6,832 nt of DNA from an uncultured Oscillospiraceae bacterium (GTDB taxonomy: Bacteria > Bacillota > Clostridia > Oscillospirales > Acutalibacteraceae): the NCBI GenBank assembly GCA_900555705.1, contig USLV01000069.1, positions 1 through 6,832 on the forward strand, given 5' to 3'. The position numbers and the translations under genes were made by a program. This document shows positions 6,736-6,832 of this stretch, piece by piece (position 1 is the stretch's first letter; every line of letters starts with the position of its first letter). The notes beneath the pieces are model-generated. The model was not told where the DNA came from, ran no database searches, and worked only from the letters and a program-made list of their open reading frames with translations.

Positions 6736-6803
6736 TTTGTGCACCGACATCGGCTACAACAGCGTCAACAAGCACGGCGAGCAGCTCTGCGGCGATAATA
6801 TCC
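6728..6803 (+). CDS. Probable SpoIIE/PP2C-type phosphatase, N-terminal fragment cut by contig end
   Basis: An ATG at 6728 overlaps the last 8 nt of the hydrogenase gene and has GGAG at 6714-6717 with a 10-nt spacer, so translational coupling is likely. Only 25 genomic codons are present. They read DIGYNSVNKHGEQLCGDN, the sort of N-terminus seen in SpoIIE-family serine phosphatases encoded next to PAS-containing sensory hydrogenases (HsfA-like partner of HsfB). No catalytic metal-binding residues are in view, so the call rests on this short motif and on gene order. The apparent continuation VSYTHLRAH is translated adapter and must not be annotated as protein. The gene is probably intact in the organism. 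Confidence 0.6.
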
Positions 6804-6832
6804 CTGTCTCTTATACACATCTCCGAGCCCAC
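6804..6832. other. Illumina Nextera transposase adapter contamination at contig end
   Basis: CTGTCTCTTATACACATCT (6804-6822) is the reverse complement of the Tn5 mosaic end used in Nextera libraries, and 6823-6832 (CCGAGCCCAC) is the start of the Nextera-specific adapter extension. It runs to the last base of the window. Its translations, VSYTHLRAH on the plus strand and GSEMCIRD on the minus strand, are familiar artefact peptides in protein databases. The genome sequence ends at about 6803, give or take a base or two. Confidence 0.98.

Noticed and set aside
6804..6822. Tn5 mosaic end, suggesting a transposon insertion
   Set aside because: The 19 bases are followed directly by the Nextera-specific extension and then the contig end. 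This is a library adapter, not a Tn5 or IS50 insertion.

Overview
The window is a GC-rich (high 50s percent, estimated by eye) piece of what is most likely a strictly anaerobic, fermenting Bacillota genome, probably class Clostridia. The evidence is a bifunctional AdhE, an [FeFe]-hydrogenase of the sensory type, a Rex-like operator, strong AGGAGG-type ribosome binding sites and a canonical sigma-A promoter. The genus cannot be read from the sequence. The right edge is the end of an assembled contig: the last 29 bases are Illumina Nextera adapter, not genome.

Layout, all genes on the + strand. (1) 2-1093: 3' part of a secreted or surface beta-helix protein of the carbohydrate-binding DUF4353/Cthe_2159 type, with a Gly/Met/Asn/Pro-rich tail. 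(2) 1094-1325: intergenic region with a long perfect terminator hairpin (1126-1175), a near-consensus promoter (1188-1216), a leader of about 100 nt and a strong Rex-like operator (1294-1311) just before the ribosome binding site. (3) 1326-3929: adhE, a fused CoA-acylating acetaldehyde dehydrogenase and iron-dependent alcohol dehydrogenase with all key residues present. (4) 3964-4713: an APH/choline-kinase-fold phosphotransferase of unknown substrate. (5) 4741-4980: a small thioredoxin-like [2Fe-2S] protein. (6) 5059-6735: a sensory [FeFe]-hydrogenase (HydS/HsfB type) with a ferredoxin domain, H-cluster domain, extra Fe-S domain, PAS domain and C-terminal helix. (7) 6728 onward: the first 25 codons of a probable SpoIIE/PP2C-type phosphatase, cut off by the contig end.

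No terminator with a U-tract is visible between adhE and the right end, and the gaps are short (34, 27 and 78 nt, then an 8-nt overlap). All five genes could therefore be read from the adhE promoter, with a GC-rich hairpin before the hydrogenase gene possibly tuning the lower half. Read together, the block pairs an ethanol-forming NADH sink (AdhE, probably under Rex control by the NADH/NAD+ ratio) with a putative H2/redox-sensing output module (Fe-S protein, sensory hydrogenase, phosphatase). An unassigned kinase-fold protein lies between them. A role for this block in balancing ethanol against H2 as electron sinks is inference; the gene identities are well supported by motifs.
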